Source: Hyphomicrobium sp.
Lineage (GTDB): Bacteria; Pseudomonadota; Alphaproteobacteria; Rhizobiales; Hyphomicrobiaceae
NCBI GenBank assembly: GCA_013141015.1
Contig: JABFRT010000040.1
Span: 1-36,073 of the forward strand
Direction of reading: 5' to 3'
Length of the DNA stretch: 36,073 nucleotides
Shown piece after piece: positions 24,164 through 33,570 of the stretch. Position 1 is the first letter of the stretch. Each line of letters starts with the position of its first letter. Position numbers and translations under genes: made by a program. The notes beneath the pieces are model-generated. The model did no database searches. It was not told where the DNA came from and worked only from the letters and a program-made list of their open reading frames with translations.

Positions 24164-25408
24164 TTAATAGCGGGCCAACCGGTCCGCGGCCAGCCGTCTT
24201 GCTTGCGTGTCGATTGCCAGAATGTCGTCCAGCCCGGCGGCTTTGCGGATCGCACCCTGTTTTTCGGCCAACTCCAGCGTGTCTTCGACAAGTGAGGCGA
24301 TATCCAAAAACTTCAAGCGGCGGCCGAGAAATGCCGCAACAGCCACTTCATTGGCCGCATTGAGTACGGCGGGTGCCGTTTCGCCGCGCCGAAGCGCCGC
24401 TTTCGCGACCCGCAACGCTGGAAAACGCACTTCATCGGGCGCTTCGAACGTTAACGAGCCTAAACGCGTCAAGTCCAGCTTTTCCGTTGGTGCCGCCATC
24501 CGCCGCGGCCAAGCCAGCGCCACCGCAATTGGTGTCCGCATATCGGGCGGCGCCATTTGAGCGAGCACCGATCCATCCTTATAGCTGACCAGGCAATGAA
24601 CAATCGACTGAGGGTGGACCACGCAATCGAGTGCATCGACGCCAACCGGAAACAAGTGAAAGGCCTCGATCAGCTCGAGGCCCTTATTCATGAGCGTCGC
24701 GCTGTCGATGGTGACCTTTGCACCCATCGACCAGTTTGGATGCTTCAGCGCTTGCTCGGGTGTGGCACCTTGCAATTGTTCGCGCGACCAGGTCCGGAAG
24801 GGACCGCCTGACGCGGTCAGTATGATTTTCTCAATCGACGCTGGATCAGCGCCAGCCAACGCCTGGAACGCCGCTGAGTGTTCGCTGTCAACCGGCAATA
24901 GTTCAGCGCCAGACCGTGCCACTTCGTCAGTGAAAACATCGCCCGCTGAAACAAGGCACTCCTTGTTGGCGAGCGCGATGCGCCGGCCTTGGCTGGCGGC
25001 TGCGAACGTAGGCTTCAATCCGGCAGCACCGACAATCGACGCCATCACGCAGTCAGCCGGCATCAAGGCTGCTTCGACGAGCGCTGCTGGCCCGGCCATC
25101 GCTGCAATGCCGCTGCCAGCGAGCGCTTCCTTCAATTCAGCAAACAACGTTTCATCGCCGATGACGGCGGCGCGGGCGCGATGCAGACGGGCGAGGCTGG
25201 CGAGTTCACGCGCATTGGTCTGCGCAGTGACGGCAATGACGTCGAACAGACCAGCGTTGCGGCCAACCAGATCGAGCGTGCTCGTACCAATCGATCCGGT
25301 TGCACCGAGCACCGTCAGCCGGCAAGGGCGATCCGCCTTGCCGCCGTTTTCATTTTCCATTGGTCCGCCAGCAACGCGGGACATCGGCACGCTCGAGAGT
25401 GCGGCCAT
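24164..25408 (-). CDS. dxr: 1-deoxy-D-xylulose 5-phosphate reductoisomerase (414 aa)
   Basis: Dxr converts DXP to 2-C-methyl-D-erythritol 4-phosphate with NADPH in the MEP isoprenoid pathway. The start ATG 25408-25406 has GGAG ten bases upstream, and this overlaps the cdsA stop; later in-frame ATGs exist. The NADPH-binding motif is VLGATGSIGTSTLDLVGRN at about 33-51. The metal and substrate motifs are LANKECLVSAG, LPVDSEHSAAFQ and HPNWSMGAKVTIDSATLMNK. The C-terminal helical domain is complete. It supplies isoprenoid precursors for the UppS product made from the same cluster. Confidence 0.97.
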   Translation of the reverse strand: MAALSSVPMSRVAGGPMENENGGKADRPCRLTVLGATGSIGTSTLDLVGRNAGLFDVIAVTAQTNARELASLARLHRARAAVIGDETLFAELKEALAGSGIAAMAGPAALVEAALMPADCVMASIVGAAGLKPTFAAASQGRRIALANKECLVSAGDVFTDEVARSGAELLPVDSEHSAAFQALAGADPASIEKIILTASGGPFRTWSREQLQGATPEQALKHPNWSMGAKVTIDSATLMNKGLELIEAFHLFPVGVDALDCVVHPQSIVHCLVSYKDGSVLAQMAPPDMRTPIAVALAWPRRMAAPTEKLDLTRLGSLTFEAPDEVRFPALRVAKAALRRGETAPAVLNAANEVAVAAFLGRRLKFLDIASLVEDTLELAEKQGAIRKAAGLDDILAIDTQARRLAADRLARY

Positions 25409-25413
25409 ATTGA

Positions 25414-26289
25414 CTATGCTCCGTAGAGCAAAGCGCGGGCCGGCGCATAGGCTTCAACGGCAAGCGCAATCAAAGCGGCAGCCACACTCGCGGTTACAAC
25501 GCCGTCCATGCGGTCCATGAACCCGCCGTGCCCTGGGATCAGGTCACTTGCATCTTTGCGGCCGAAATGGCGCTTGAGTGCGGATTCCGCCAGATCACCG
25601 GCTTGCGCAACAGCTCCAAGCAACAGCCCAAGAAACGCCAGCCACAGCGACGATCCACTCCCGGAGATCAGCGGAAAGAGTGCGCCTGCAAGCGCTGCAG
25701 CCGTCACTCCGCCAGCCAACCCTGACCACGTCTTGTTCGGCGAAACAACTGGCCAAAGCTTAGGGCCACCAATGCCGCGGCCGGTAAAATATGCCGCCGT
25801 ATCAGTTGCAACGACCGCGATCAGCACAAACAAAACGGCTAGAAAACCAAGCGAGTCGTCGCTCCGCAGCCATTCAAGCGCAATGACCGGCAAACCGGTA
25901 TAAGCGACGCCTGCGCCAGTAAGCCCAGCGCGGCCCGATCCGGTTGCCAGCGCCGACGCCGTAATCGCGCCAACCGCAACCGCTGCAACCGCAAGCCCAG
26001 CCATCCCGAACGCCGACAAACCAGCGGCTAGAACCGCTGTGCCTATATGAAAACCAGTAATCACATCGTTTTCGGTGCCGCGGACAATGCGTCCCCATTC
26101 CCAGCTCATCGCGGCAGCAATTGCGCCGAGCAGGAACGCAAACGGGCCCGGTCCCCAATAGAGAACAGCAAGGGCAACGGTAGCGACAGCGACGCCCGAA
26201 CCGATGCGCAGTTGCAGTTCGCGCGACATCAGCCCCACCGCGCGAGACTTGGCAACTTCGGCTGGCGGTTCTGGTGCGGGGTCCGTCAT
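25414..26289 (-). CDS. cdsA: Phosphatidate cytidylyltransferase (291 aa)
   Basis: CdsA makes CDP-diacylglycerol from phosphatidate and CTP in the inner membrane, feeding all phospholipid synthesis. ATG 26289-26287 was chosen, with GAGAGG four to five bases upstream; an in-frame TTG lies four codons earlier. There are about seven to eight hydrophobic helices. The family signature near the C-terminus is present (DLIPGHGGFMDRMDGV), as are the upstream TDTAAYFTGRGIGG and SPNKTWSGLAGG motifs. It starts eight bases after the uppS stop, and its own stop overlaps the dxr ribosome-binding site. Confidence 0.96.
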   Translation of the reverse strand: MTDPAPEPPAEVAKSRAVGLMSRELQLRIGSGVAVATVALAVLYWGPGPFAFLLGAIAAAMSWEWGRIVRGTENDVITGFHIGTAVLAAGLSAFGMAGLAVAAVAVGAITASALATGSGRAGLTGAGVAYTGLPVIALEWLRSDDSLGFLAVLFVLIAVVATDTAAYFTGRGIGGPKLWPVVSPNKTWSGLAGGVTAAALAGALFPLISGSGSSLWLAFLGLLLGAVAQAGDLAESALKRHFGRKDASDLIPGHGGFMDRMDGVVTASVAAALIALAVEAYAPARALLYGA

Positions 26290-26297
26290 CGGCCCTC

Positions 26298-27038
26298 TCA
26301 AGCTGTCGAGCGCTTGGTCAAACCGCCAAAGCGGCGTTCACGCGCGCGGAAATCGGCAATCGCGCCTTCAAGCACCGCGCGATCAAAATCAGGCCAATAG
26401 GTTTCGAGAAACACGAACTCCGTGTAGGCTGTCTGCCACAGAAGGAAGTTCGACAATCGCATTTCGCCCGAGGTGCGGATCAGCAGATCGGGATCTGGAA
26501 TGCCGGCTGTGTCTAGCGCGGCGGCAATACGGTCAACGGTGATGTCATCGGCTTGCAATATGCCCTCGGCCACTTGCACGGCAAGGCGGCGGGCCGCTTT
26601 GGCAATTTCACCGCGCGAACCGTAATTGAAAGCGATCACCAGCGTCATGACGGTGTTATTCGCCGTCACTTCAACGGCTTCGTCGATCAGATTCATCAGT
26701 TCGGAATCGACCTTCTGGCGTTCGCCAATCATGCGAATGCGCACGCCGGCCTTGTGCAAATCGGCAAGATCGCGGCGGATGAAACGCTTCATCAGCCCCA
26801 TCAAATCATCGATCTCTTCGAGAGGCCGCTTCCAGTTCTCAGACGAGAATGAGAAAATCGTCAGATAGGAAATATCGAGTTCGATGGCCGCACGAACCGT
26901 CCGGCGCACTGCTTCCACACCCTGGCGATGACCGAGCGTGCGCGGCAATCCGCGTTCCCGTGCCCAGCGGCCGTTGCCATCCATAATAATCGCCACGTGC
27001 CGCGGCGTCGCCGCCGGCGATGTCATTGGAGATGCCAT
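26298..27038 (-). CDS. uppS: Undecaprenyl diphosphate synthase (246 aa)
   Basis: UppS condenses isopentenyl diphosphate with farnesyl diphosphate to give the C55 lipid carrier used for peptidoglycan and O-antigen. ATG 27038-27036 gives a normal length; upstream GTG codons (27080 and 27143) are in frame but give an odd Pro/Cys-rich extension. The family motifs are present: [17 protein letters not shown] at about 14-30 with the catalytic Asp, [14 protein letters not shown], and [19 protein letters not shown] with the substrate Arg residues. It lies between frr and cdsA. The 123 bases between it and frr hold no clear signal. Confidence 0.96.
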   Translation of the reverse strand: MASPMTSPAATPRHVAIIMDGNGRWARERGLPRTLGHRQGVEAVRRTVRAAIELDISYLTIFSFSSENWKRPLEEIDDLMGLMKRFIRRDLADLHKAGVRIRMIGERQKVDSELMNLIDEAVEVTANNTVMTLVIAFNYGSRGEIAKAARRLAVQVAEGILQADDITVDRIAAALDTAGIPDPDLLIRTSGEMRLSNFLLWQTAYTEFVFLETYWPDFDRAVLEGAIADFRARERRFGGLTKRSTA

Positions 27039-27161
27039 GCGGATCTGACCCTTGTCGCCTGGATCGCTTCTATCGCTCACGGTCAGCAGACCTTCGATTG
27101 TCAGAGGAGAACTCGGCGGACAACAACGCGGGCCGCGAAGCACCTGCGCGGCGACGTCATA

Positions 27162-27725
27162 TCATACCTTCTGGATTTCGGCTTCCTTGGCAACCGTCGT
27201 CGCGTCAACTTCCTTGATCAGCTTGTCGGTCAGCTCTTGCACCTTCTCGGAGTTGCCGCGATGGTCGTCCTGACTCATTTTGCCGTCTTTTTCGAGCTTC
27301 TTCAAAAGGTCCATAGCGTCTCGCCGGACGTTTCGGATGGCGATTTTGCTGCCTTCTGCGTATTTATGTGCGAGCTTGACCAATTCCTGGCGGCGGTCTG
27401 AAGTCAGTGCCGGAATTGGCAGGCGCAGCACTTGGCCATCCATGATCGGGTTGAGGCCAAGGTTCGCCTCCCGGATCGCCTTATCGACGGCCTGCACGTT
27501 GGTGCGATCCCAGACCTGCACCGAAATCATGCGCGGCTCTGGCACCGAGACGGTTGCGACCTGATTGAGCGGCATGCGCGAGCCGTAAACCATCACCTGC
27601 ACCGGATCCAAAAGATTAGCGTGCGCGCGGCCGGTTCTGAGCCCCGTGAATTCGCGCTTCAACGCATCGATCGATGCCCGCATCTTCGCTTCGATGTCTT
27701 TGATATTGTACGCTGCGAGTGACAT
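27162..27725 (-). CDS. frr: Ribosome recycling factor (187 aa)
   Basis: RRF splits the post-termination ribosome together with EF-G. The start ATG 27725-27723 has a perfect AAGGAG five bases upstream. The sequence shows the expected long helices (IEAKMRASIDALKREFTGL and VKLAHKYAEGSKIAIRNVRR) and the RTGRAH motif near residue 31. The C-terminal segment is KLIKEVDATTVAKEAEI. Length is normal (185 in E. coli). It follows pyrH with a 54-base gap, the usual arrangement. Confidence 0.98.
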   Translation of the reverse strand: MSLAAYNIKDIEAKMRASIDALKREFTGLRTGRAHANLLDPVQVMVYGSRMPLNQVATVSVPEPRMISVQVWDRTNVQAVDKAIREANLGLNPIMDGQVLRLPIPALTSDRRQELVKLAHKYAEGSKIAIRNVRRDAMDLLKKLEKDGKMSQDDHRGNSEKVQELTDKLIKEVDATTVAKEAEIQKV

Positions 27726-27779
27726 GACTTCTCCTTCGTGCAGTGCTTTGCCGGCGCGCGTGACTTTGGGGCGCGCGCC

Positions 27780-28511
27780 TTATCCTTGACCTTCGATAAC
27801 GGTCTGGCGTGCTTCGCCTCTAAGCGCCTTCAAGATATTGCCGGGCTCTTCGATAGAGAACACAATTACCGGAAGTGCATTGTCGCGGGCAAGCGCGATT
27901 GCCGCACCATCCATCACCTTGAGATCCTTAGCCAAAACGTCGGCATAGGTCAGACGGTCATAACGTGTCGCCTTCGGGTCCTTCTTCGGATCGGCCGAAT
28001 ACACACCATCGACCTGGGTCGCCTTGGCAACCGCGTCGCAATTCATTTCAATTGCGCGCAGCGTTGCCGCCGTATCGGTCGTGAAAAACGGATTACCGGT
28101 TCCGGCCGCGAACACCACCACCTGACCCTTTTCAATATAGGTCAACGCCTTGGGGCGGACGTAGCTCTCGCACACCGTCGGCATCGGAATGGCGGACAGC
28201 ACGCGAGCCGCCACGTTTTTGTGGGCCAACGCGTTCTGAAACGCGAGCGCGTTCATCACCGTCGCCAGCATGCCCATGTAGTCGGCGGTCGCCCGGTCCA
28301 TGCCCTTGGCGGCGCCTGAGAGCCCGCGGAAGATATTGCCGCCACCGACCACGACCGCGATCTGCGCACCGGCCTGTACGGCTTCGGCGATGTCGGCCGC
28401 GAGCCGGTCGCAGACATCCATATCGATGCCATAGGCGCCTTTGCCCATCAGGGCTTCGCCCGATAGCTTCAACAGAAGGCGCTTGTATTTAAGTCCTGCG
28501 TTCGCCGCCAT
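27780..28511 (-). CDS. pyrH: UMP kinase (243 aa)
   Basis: PyrH phosphorylates UMP to UDP in pyrimidine synthesis. It is the bacterial hexameric type, unrelated to eukaryotic UMP/CMP kinases. The start is ATG 28511-28509. Motifs are the phosphate-binding [18 protein letters not shown] near 12-29, [10 protein letters not shown] at about 54-63, the [20 protein letters not shown] helix, and the nucleotide loop [15 protein letters not shown]. It begins downstream of the tsf terminator and therefore probably has its own promoter in the gap or depends on read-through. Confidence 0.98.
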   Translation of the reverse strand: MAANAGLKYKRLLLKLSGEALMGKGAYGIDMDVCDRLAADIAEAVQAGAQIAVVVGGGNIFRGLSGAAKGMDRATADYMGMLATVMNALAFQNALAHKNVAARVLSAIPMPTVCESYVRPKALTYIEKGQVVVFAAGTGNPFFTTDTAATLRAIEMNCDAVAKATQVDGVYSADPKKDPKATRYDRLTYADVLAKDLKVMDGAAIALARDNALPVIVFSIEEPGNILKALRGEARQTVIEGQG

Positions 28512-28535
28512 TGCGGACCCGCCCCCTCAAACATG

Positions 28536-28567
28536 AAAAAACCGGCCGGAAGTGTCCTTCCGGCCGG
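28536..28567 (-). terminator. Rho-independent terminator of the rpsB-tsf operon
   Basis: On the minus strand CCGGCCGGAAG, a four-base loop (GACA) and CTTCCGGCCGG form a perfect 11-bp GC-rich stem, followed at once by six T (28541-28536). It lies about 54 bases past the tsf stop and 25 bases before the pyrH start. It is the clearest intrinsic terminator in the window. Confidence 0.93.
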
Positions 28568-28620
28568 CTGATACCTAGCGCATCGGCCTGATTCCGCCTA
28601 GCGGCTGGAACCGGCATTGA

Positions 28621-29571
28621 TCAGCCGCCAGCAGCCAATTTGCGGACTTCGTCGCCGAAATCCTCCTCTTTCTTGTCGATGCCTTCGCCCAGCGCATAGC
28701 GGATGAAACCAGCCAACTTAACCGGCGCACCAAGAGCCTTCTCGGCTTCTTTAACGGCGTCGGCGACCGTCGTTTTGCCTTCCCCGATCAGATACACTTG
28801 GTTCATCAGCACGACCGAGCCGAAAAATTCCTTGCGCAAGCGGCCTTCGCTGGCCTTCGCCAGGATATCGTCCGGCTTGCCGGCATTGCGCGGCTCAGCC
28901 TTGGCCTGTTCGACGTAGATCGCGCGCTCGCGATCGATAGCGTCCTTTGGGATTTCGCTTTCGTTGACGACCAGCGTGGCCGGCGACGCCGCGATATGCA
29001 TGGCGACTTTGCGGCCGAACTCGACCAGCTTGGCCTTGTCGGCCGTGCTTTCCAGAGCAACCAGAACGCCGATCTTGCCAAGCCCATCGGCAACCTTGGA
29101 ATGCATGTAGTCTGCAACGGCGCCCGACTTAACACTGATCGAGGCCGTGCGGCGCACGCTCATGTTTTCGCCAATGGTGGCGACCATTTCCTTGACGTGC
29201 GTTTCAACCGTGTTCTTCGTGCCGGGGTATGTGGTGCCGAGAAGCTTGGCAACGTCGCCGCTGGCGGCCGGTGCAACAGATGCGATGTTGCGTACCATGC
29301 CCTGGAACTCGTCGTTGCGCGCAACGAAGTCGGTTTCGGAGTTGACTTCGACGACTGCGCCGGTCGTACCCTGGGCAACAATGCCGATCAGTCCGTCGGC
29401 TGCAATGCGGCCGGACTTCTTGGCAGCCTTCGACAATCCCTTCTTGCGCAACAAATCAACTGCGGCTTCGATATCGCCATTCACTTCGGTCAGCGCGGTC
29501 TTGCAATCCATCATGCCAGCGCCGGTCATGTCGCGCAGCTTCTTGACGTCGGCTGCAGTAATTGTGGTCAT
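28621..29571 (-). CDS. tsf: Elongation factor Ts (316 aa)
   Basis: EF-Ts is the nucleotide exchange factor for EF-Tu. Three in-frame start codons follow each other: GTG 29577, ATG 29574 and ATG 29571. The last is best spaced (seven bases) from GGGG and gives the usual N-terminus MTTITAADVKKLRDMTGAGM. The N-terminal UBA-like domain (1-50) contains TGAGMMDCKTAL. The core motif NSETDFVARNDEFQ, which contacts EF-Tu, is at about 78-91. Two further subdomains follow and end DEVRKLAAGG. Length is normal for alphaproteobacteria. It lies 118 bases after rpsB. Confidence 0.97.
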   Translation of the reverse strand: MTTITAADVKKLRDMTGAGMMDCKTALTEVNGDIEAAVDLLRKKGLSKAAKKSGRIAADGLIGIVAQGTTGAVVEVNSETDFVARNDEFQGMVRNIASVAPAASGDVAKLLGTTYPGTKNTVETHVKEMVATIGENMSVRRTASISVKSGAVADYMHSKVADGLGKIGVLVALESTADKAKLVEFGRKVAMHIAASPATLVVNESEIPKDAIDRERAIYVEQAKAEPRNAGKPDDILAKASEGRLRKEFFGSVVLMNQVYLIGEGKTTVADAVKEAEKALGAPVKLAGFIRYALGEGIDKKEEDFGDEVRKLAAGG

Positions 29572-29624
29572 CATCACACCCCATTGGGTTTAGCGGCACT
29601 CCCATGAGCGCCTTCAGGTGGCTG

Positions 29625-29647
29625 AGAGGCGCCACTTGGGCGCCTCT
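29625..29647 (-). terminator. Hairpin between rpsB and tsf
   Basis: AGAGGCGCC (29625-29633) and GGCGCCTCT (29639-29647) form a perfect 9-bp stem with a five-base loop. No T run follows in the rpsB direction. It is more likely an attenuator or RNA-stability element that lowers tsf relative to rpsB than a full terminator. Confidence 0.5.
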
Positions 29648-29689
29648 ACGGGTCTCAAATCTGTAAAGTGCAACTGTGGAGCGGCGGGC

Positions 29690-30679
29690 TTAAACGACGG
29701 CCGATTCCACAATCTTCTTGGCCTGGCCAACCCAGTCATCCTTGGCCACTTGGCCCTTGAGCTTGAGCAAGCGATCAAGCGCTGCAACGTGGTCGGCATC
29801 GAGGTCGGCCAGCTGCCAGAAGTGGAACACGCCCGCGTCGTTCAAGCGCAGTTCGAGCTTCGGGTTAATGCCAGTGATGCGCTTCAGGTCGTCAGCTTCG
29901 CCGCGTGCGGCTTCGATGCCCTTGAACGTCACCTTCGGCAAGTCTTCAGCCGGCGGCTCAGCCAGCGCGCCAATGTCAACGCCAGAGTTGCCCTGCGACC
30001 GCTCAAGACCGTCGAGTGCCGCGCGCGCGATCAAATCGCAGTACAGCGTGATGGCGCGGCCGGCGTCATCGTTGCCCGGAACCGGGTAATCGATGCCATC
30101 GGGATCGCAGTTCGTGTCAACGATGGCGACAATCGGGATGCCGAGCTTGCGGGCTTCCTGAATGGCGATCGCTTCCTTGTTGGTGTCAATGACAACGAGA
30201 AGGTCAGGCGTGCCGCCCATATCCTTGATGCCGCCGAGCGACTGGTTGAGCTTGTCGCGCTCGCGGCTGATGTTCAGCACTTCCTTCTTGGTGCGCTTCT
30301 GCGGATCAGCCAGAATCTCGTCAAGCTGACGCAGGCGGCGGATCGACTGTGAAACCGTCTTCCAGTTGGTCAGCGTGCCGCCGAGCCAACGGTGGTTCAT
30401 GTAGTACTGAGCCGAACGCTTGGCGGCTTCGGCGATACCGTCGGCTGCCTGGCGCTTGGTTGCGACGAACAGCACGCGGCCGCCGCCTGCAACGGTGTCA
30501 GACACTTTGTTGAGCGCCTGATGCAGCATCGGAACGGTCTGGGTCAGGTCGAGGATGTGGATTTTGTTGCGCGATCCATAGATGAACGGAGCCATCTTGG
30601 GATTCCAGCGGTGGGCTTGGTGTCCGAAGTGAACGCCAGCTTCCAAAAGCTGACGCATATTGAAGGCGGGAACTGCCAT
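29690..30679 (-). CDS. rpsB: 30S ribosomal protein S2 with C-terminal extension (329 aa)
   Basis: S2 is a late-assembly small-subunit protein needed for S1 binding. The start is ATG 30679-30677, with AAGGAAG seven bases upstream. Residues 1-230 are the S2 fold ([58 protein letters not shown]). Residues about 231-329 are an extension absent in E. coli S2 (241 aa). They include [20 protein letters not shown] and FHFWQLADL, a helix-hairpin-helix-like module known in long alphaproteobacterial S2 proteins. A candidate promoter lies about 150 bases upstream. Confidence 0.97.
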   Translation of the reverse strand: MAVPAFNMRQLLEAGVHFGHQAHRWNPKMAPFIYGSRNKIHILDLTQTVPMLHQALNKVSDTVAGGGRVLFVATKRQAADGIAEAAKRSAQYYMNHRWLGGTLTNWKTVSQSIRRLRQLDEILADPQKRTKKEVLNISRERDKLNQSLGGIKDMGGTPDLLVVIDTNKEAIAIQEARKLGIPIVAIVDTNCDPDGIDYPVPGNDDAGRAITLYCDLIARAALDGLERSQGNSGVDIGALAEPPAEDLPKVTFKGIEAARGEADDLKRITGINPKLELRLNDAGVFHFWQLADLDADHVAALDRLLKLKGQVAKDDWVGQAKKIVESAVV

Positions 30680-30825
30680 CAGAAAACTTCCTTTTTCCGG
30701 TTAATCCTCCGCGAGCCTTGAGAAGATTTCAGTGAGCCTTTTCACGGGCTTAATGAAATCCACCGGAGCGGGGAACGGGGCTTTTAATCCGCCCGCCGCA
30801 TGGGTCTCGCGTGTGAGATGAGCGG

Positions 30826-30854
30826 CTTATGGCCCAATTCCCCGGAAATGGCAA
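30826..30854 (-). promoter_or_regulatory. Candidate sigma-70 promoter of rpsB-tsf
   Basis: On the minus strand TTGCCA (30854-30849), a 17-base spacer and CATAAG (30831-30826) form a good vegetative promoter. Transcription would start near 30819, giving a leader of about 140 bases before rpsB. Such a leader could host S2 autoregulation, but I see no confident conserved structure in it. Confidence 0.5.
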
Positions 30855-30913
30855 CCCTGGCGGCCCGGAATGCGGCCTGGCACGCCGTCGCGTCGCGCGG
30901 GCTGTGGCGGTAC

Positions 30914-31762
30914 ATGCGGCAAAAAGTGCTACACTGCCTAACGCCCACCCCTCAAGGTCCGATTTCCCCATGCCCCCCTGAAACTACCGCCCCGGTCCTG
31001 ACCGCCCGCGCCCATCAGATCGGCGAACGTATCGATTTCAAGGGCCTCGAACGCGCCGACAGCTTTTCCAAGAACCCACTGGCGTTCCGCACACCGGCGG
31101 GCGGCACGGTCGTGTTGTTCAAAACGGGCACCGCCGTCTTCATCAACATGACGCCGATTGAGGAAGAGGAGACCATCCGCGGACTTGGCGCCAGAGTTGG
31201 TGACCCACTCAGCGAACGCGAAGTCGAAACCGCGCAAATCGTCACCGGTGCTGAAGACGATACCGTCACCACCACCGGCGTCATTCAACTTAAAACCGAT
31301 GACCCGCCCCGCTTGCTGCTGATTGCCGACGCGCTCGCTGGTTCCGTGTCTATGGCGCTGGTCGAACGCAACCTCGGCGGCGCTTTCGATCGCGTCTCGC
31401 ACGTCGCGCGCAGTTTCAAGAGCCGCACACTGCCGGGCGGCAATAGCGCCGGAATTCTGCAGCAACTCGGTGAATCGCTCGATATCCAAAGCCGCCTGGC
31501 CGGCCGCATCGGCATGGTCGATAAGCCGGATGTGCTGTGGGATCACCCTGAGCTCGAACGGCTGTGGACCAAGCTGATCGACGACTATGATTTGAAAAGC
31601 CGGGCCAACGCCATCGATCAAAAACTCAATGTGATCCGCGACAGTGCTAAGACGCTTGGCGATTTGCTGGCGACCCGCACGTCACACCGGTTGGAGTGGT
31701 ACATCATCGCGCTGATCGTGCTTGAAATCCTGATCGGGTTCTACGACCGCTTTTGGAAATAG
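30914..31762 (+). CDS. RMD1/DUF155-family membrane protein (282 aa from this start)
   Basis: The family (yeast Rmd1, human RMND1, bacterial homologues) has a conserved soluble domain and a C-terminal membrane anchor. Visible features are GERIDFKGLERADSFSKNPL, GTVVLFKTGTAVFINMTPIE, LWTKLIDDYDLKSRANAIDQ, RTSHRLEWYIIALIVLEILI and an end in FYDRFWK. The last helix is the anchor. Function in bacteria is not known. The start is unclear. ATG 30914 is the last in-frame ATG before the domain, but its first 20 codons look non-coding. ATG 30970 would be the natural start if the C6 run at 30973-30978 had five C (ATG CCC CCT GAA). A TGCTACACT -10-like sequence at 30927-30935 supports the later start. Confidence 0.8.
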   Translation: MRQKVLHCLTPTPQGPISPCPPETTAPVLTARAHQIGERIDFKGLERADSFSKNPLAFRTPAGGTVVLFKTGTAVFINMTPIEEEETIRGLGARVGDPLSEREVETAQIVTGAEDDTVTTTGVIQLKTDDPPRLLLIADALAGSVSMALVERNLGGAFDRVSHVARSFKSRTLPGGNSAGILQQLGESLDIQSRLAGRIGMVDKPDVLWDHPELERLWTKLIDDYDLKSRANAIDQKLNVIRDSAKTLGDLLATRTSHRLEWYIIALIVLEILIGFYDRFWK

Positions 31763-31784
31763 CCGCGGCTATGCCCCACCCCAC

Positions 31785-33380
31785 CTACAACAACGGCCGC
31801 GATTTGCGCGCCAGCTCGTTGGTGGCCTGGAAATCGACCTTACCCGCCCCGAGCACTGGGATCTGCGGCACCACCAGCACGGCTTTGGGCACCCAAAGCT
31901 CTGCAAAACCCTGGGCACGGGCCTCCGCCAACAGCGCCATCTTATCGGCGTCCACCTTGTCTGTGACGAGCACAAGCTGTTCACCCTTGCGCGCATCAGG
32001 CAGACTGACAACCACATGGTTGGATTGCGGCCATAAGCTTGCGACCATCGATTCAACTGCTGCCAACGACACCATCTCGCCGCCAATCTTGGCAAAACGT
32101 TTGGCGCGGCCCTTGATCGTCACCAGCCCCTGCCCGTCGATATCGACGATATCGCCGGTATCGTGCCAACCGCCCTCCGGCGGCTCGATCACGCCCGGGC
32201 GCTCGTTGCGCATATAGCCGAGCATCACGTTAGCACCGCGCACGACCAGCTTGCCGCCTTCCGTAATACCCTCGACCGGATCCAAACGCGCTTCGATGCC
32301 CGGCAGAATTGTGCCGACGGTGCCGGCTGTGTTGTTGACCGGCAGATTGCAGCTGATCACCGGCGAGCACTCGGTTGCGCCATAGCCTTCAAGAATGGTG
32401 GTGCCCCACTTGCTCCAAAGCTTCCGCGTTGTGTCTTTGACGCGCTCCGCGCCACATACGACCACGCGAACACTGTCGAGATCGCCCGCATCCGCTGCGC
32501 GCCCATAGCCCTGCAGGAACGTATCGGTTGCAAAAAGCACGGTGCATTGGGTTTCGCGGATCAGCGCCGGTACTTGCTTATAGTGGAGGGGGCTCGGATA
32601 GAGCACGGTCTTCATGCCGGAGAACAGCGGCAGCAACCCCGCCGCCGTCAATCCGAACGAATGGAACATCGGCAAGGGGTTCATGACGACGTCGTCGGAC
32701 GTCCATGCGCCAATCGCATGTTGCGCGATCTGCATGGCATTGGCGACCAGATTAGCATTCGATAGCACCACGCCCTTCGGCACGCCTTCGGTGCCGGACG
32801 TAAACAGGATTGCCGCCGGCGCGTTTGGTTTTAATCCATGCCGCTTATGGAAGCTGCGTGCAAACAGCGACCGCGCCACACCTTTAAATTTGTCGCCCCC
32901 GCCGATGCTGCGCCGCACATCTTCCAAATAGATGACACATACCGCCTTGCCGCTGGCCGCGTCCGCCGTCAGCGCTGCTATTACATCATCGAGTTTAGCC
33001 GTATCGATAAAACGCCGGGAAGTGATGACCGTTTTGATCTGAGCCGTCTCGACCGCCGATTCGATATTCTTCACGCCGGCCGTGAAATTCAACATTGCTG
33101 CAACGCGGCCAAAGGCATTCAGCCCGAACAGCGTGACCACCATGCCGTTGACGTTCGGCAGCAGTACGCCGACATTCTCAGACCGCGACGTTTGCTCCGC
33201 AAGCTTGCCACCGAGCACGAGCGACCCGAGGATCAACCGCTTGAAAGTCAGCGGCGTGCGCTCGGCGTCTTCAAGGATCGGCTTGGCCATACCGAATTGG
33301 CGCCCGGCATCCAGCAGCGCGGAAAATAACGTCCGTTGGGTACGCGTATCATCAAAGGCTGCGGGCGACTTCTGGAGCAT
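31785..33380 (-). CDS. AMP-dependent acyl-CoA/acyl-ACP synthetase, Aas-like (531 aa)
   Basis: The enzyme activates a fatty acid as acyl-AMP and loads it on CoA or ACP. ATG 33380-33378 is the first ATG; the frame is open to a TTG at 33452, and the true start is uncertain. The P-loop ILFTSGTEGVPKGVVLS is at about 195-211. The A5-type motif is LEGYGATECSPVISCNLP, and the hinge and lid motifs are GGWHDTGDIVDIDGQGLVTIKGRAKRFAKIGG (split here: GGWHDTGDIVDIDG, then GLVTIKGRAKRFAKIGGE). The C-terminal catalytic Lys is in GAGKVDFQATN. The sequence resembles the synthetase half of Aas (lysophospholipid recycling), but no acyltransferase half is attached. It converges on the RMD1-like gene. Confidence 0.88.
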   Translation of the reverse strand: MLQKSPAAFDDTRTQRTLFSALLDAGRQFGMAKPILEDAERTPLTFKRLILGSLVLGGKLAEQTSRSENVGVLLPNVNGMVVTLFGLNAFGRVAAMLNFTAGVKNIESAVETAQIKTVITSRRFIDTAKLDDVIAALTADAASGKAVCVIYLEDVRRSIGGGDKFKGVARSLFARSFHKRHGLKPNAPAAILFTSGTEGVPKGVVLSNANLVANAMQIAQHAIGAWTSDDVVMNPLPMFHSFGLTAAGLLPLFSGMKTVLYPSPLHYKQVPALIRETQCTVLFATDTFLQGYGRAADAGDLDSVRVVVCGAERVKDTTRKLWSKWGTTILEGYGATECSPVISCNLPVNNTAGTVGTILPGIEARLDPVEGITEGGKLVVRGANVMLGYMRNERPGVIEPPEGGWHDTGDIVDIDGQGLVTIKGRAKRFAKIGGEMVSLAAVESMVASLWPQSNHVVVSLPDARKGEQLVLVTDKVDADKMALLAEARAQGFAELWVPKAVLVVPQIPVLGAGKVDFQATNELARKSRPLL

Positions 33381-33570
33381 CTGACATCTGGCGGGTGAGA
33401 CGATGGCGATTGCCGCAGCATGACTCACAGAGACCACAAAGCGCAAATGCAATTTGCCGCTCTGGCCCAGATTAACGGTCCAAATCGCAACAGAGCGGCG
33501 CCCCGGTTCGCGCCGCCCAAAACGCCGTCACTCCAACCGGCGTGTCATGCGCCAACCCATGGCTGCCGGA

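Noticed and set aside
29690-29990. C-terminal extension of ribosomal protein S2
   Set aside because: Long S2 proteins are a known alphaproteobacterial feature, so it was kept as annotation and not as a finding.
28798-30352. Long plus-strand open frames opposite tsf and rpsB
   Set aside because: The opposite strand encodes unmistakable EF-Ts and S2; the plus frames have shadow composition and no start signals.
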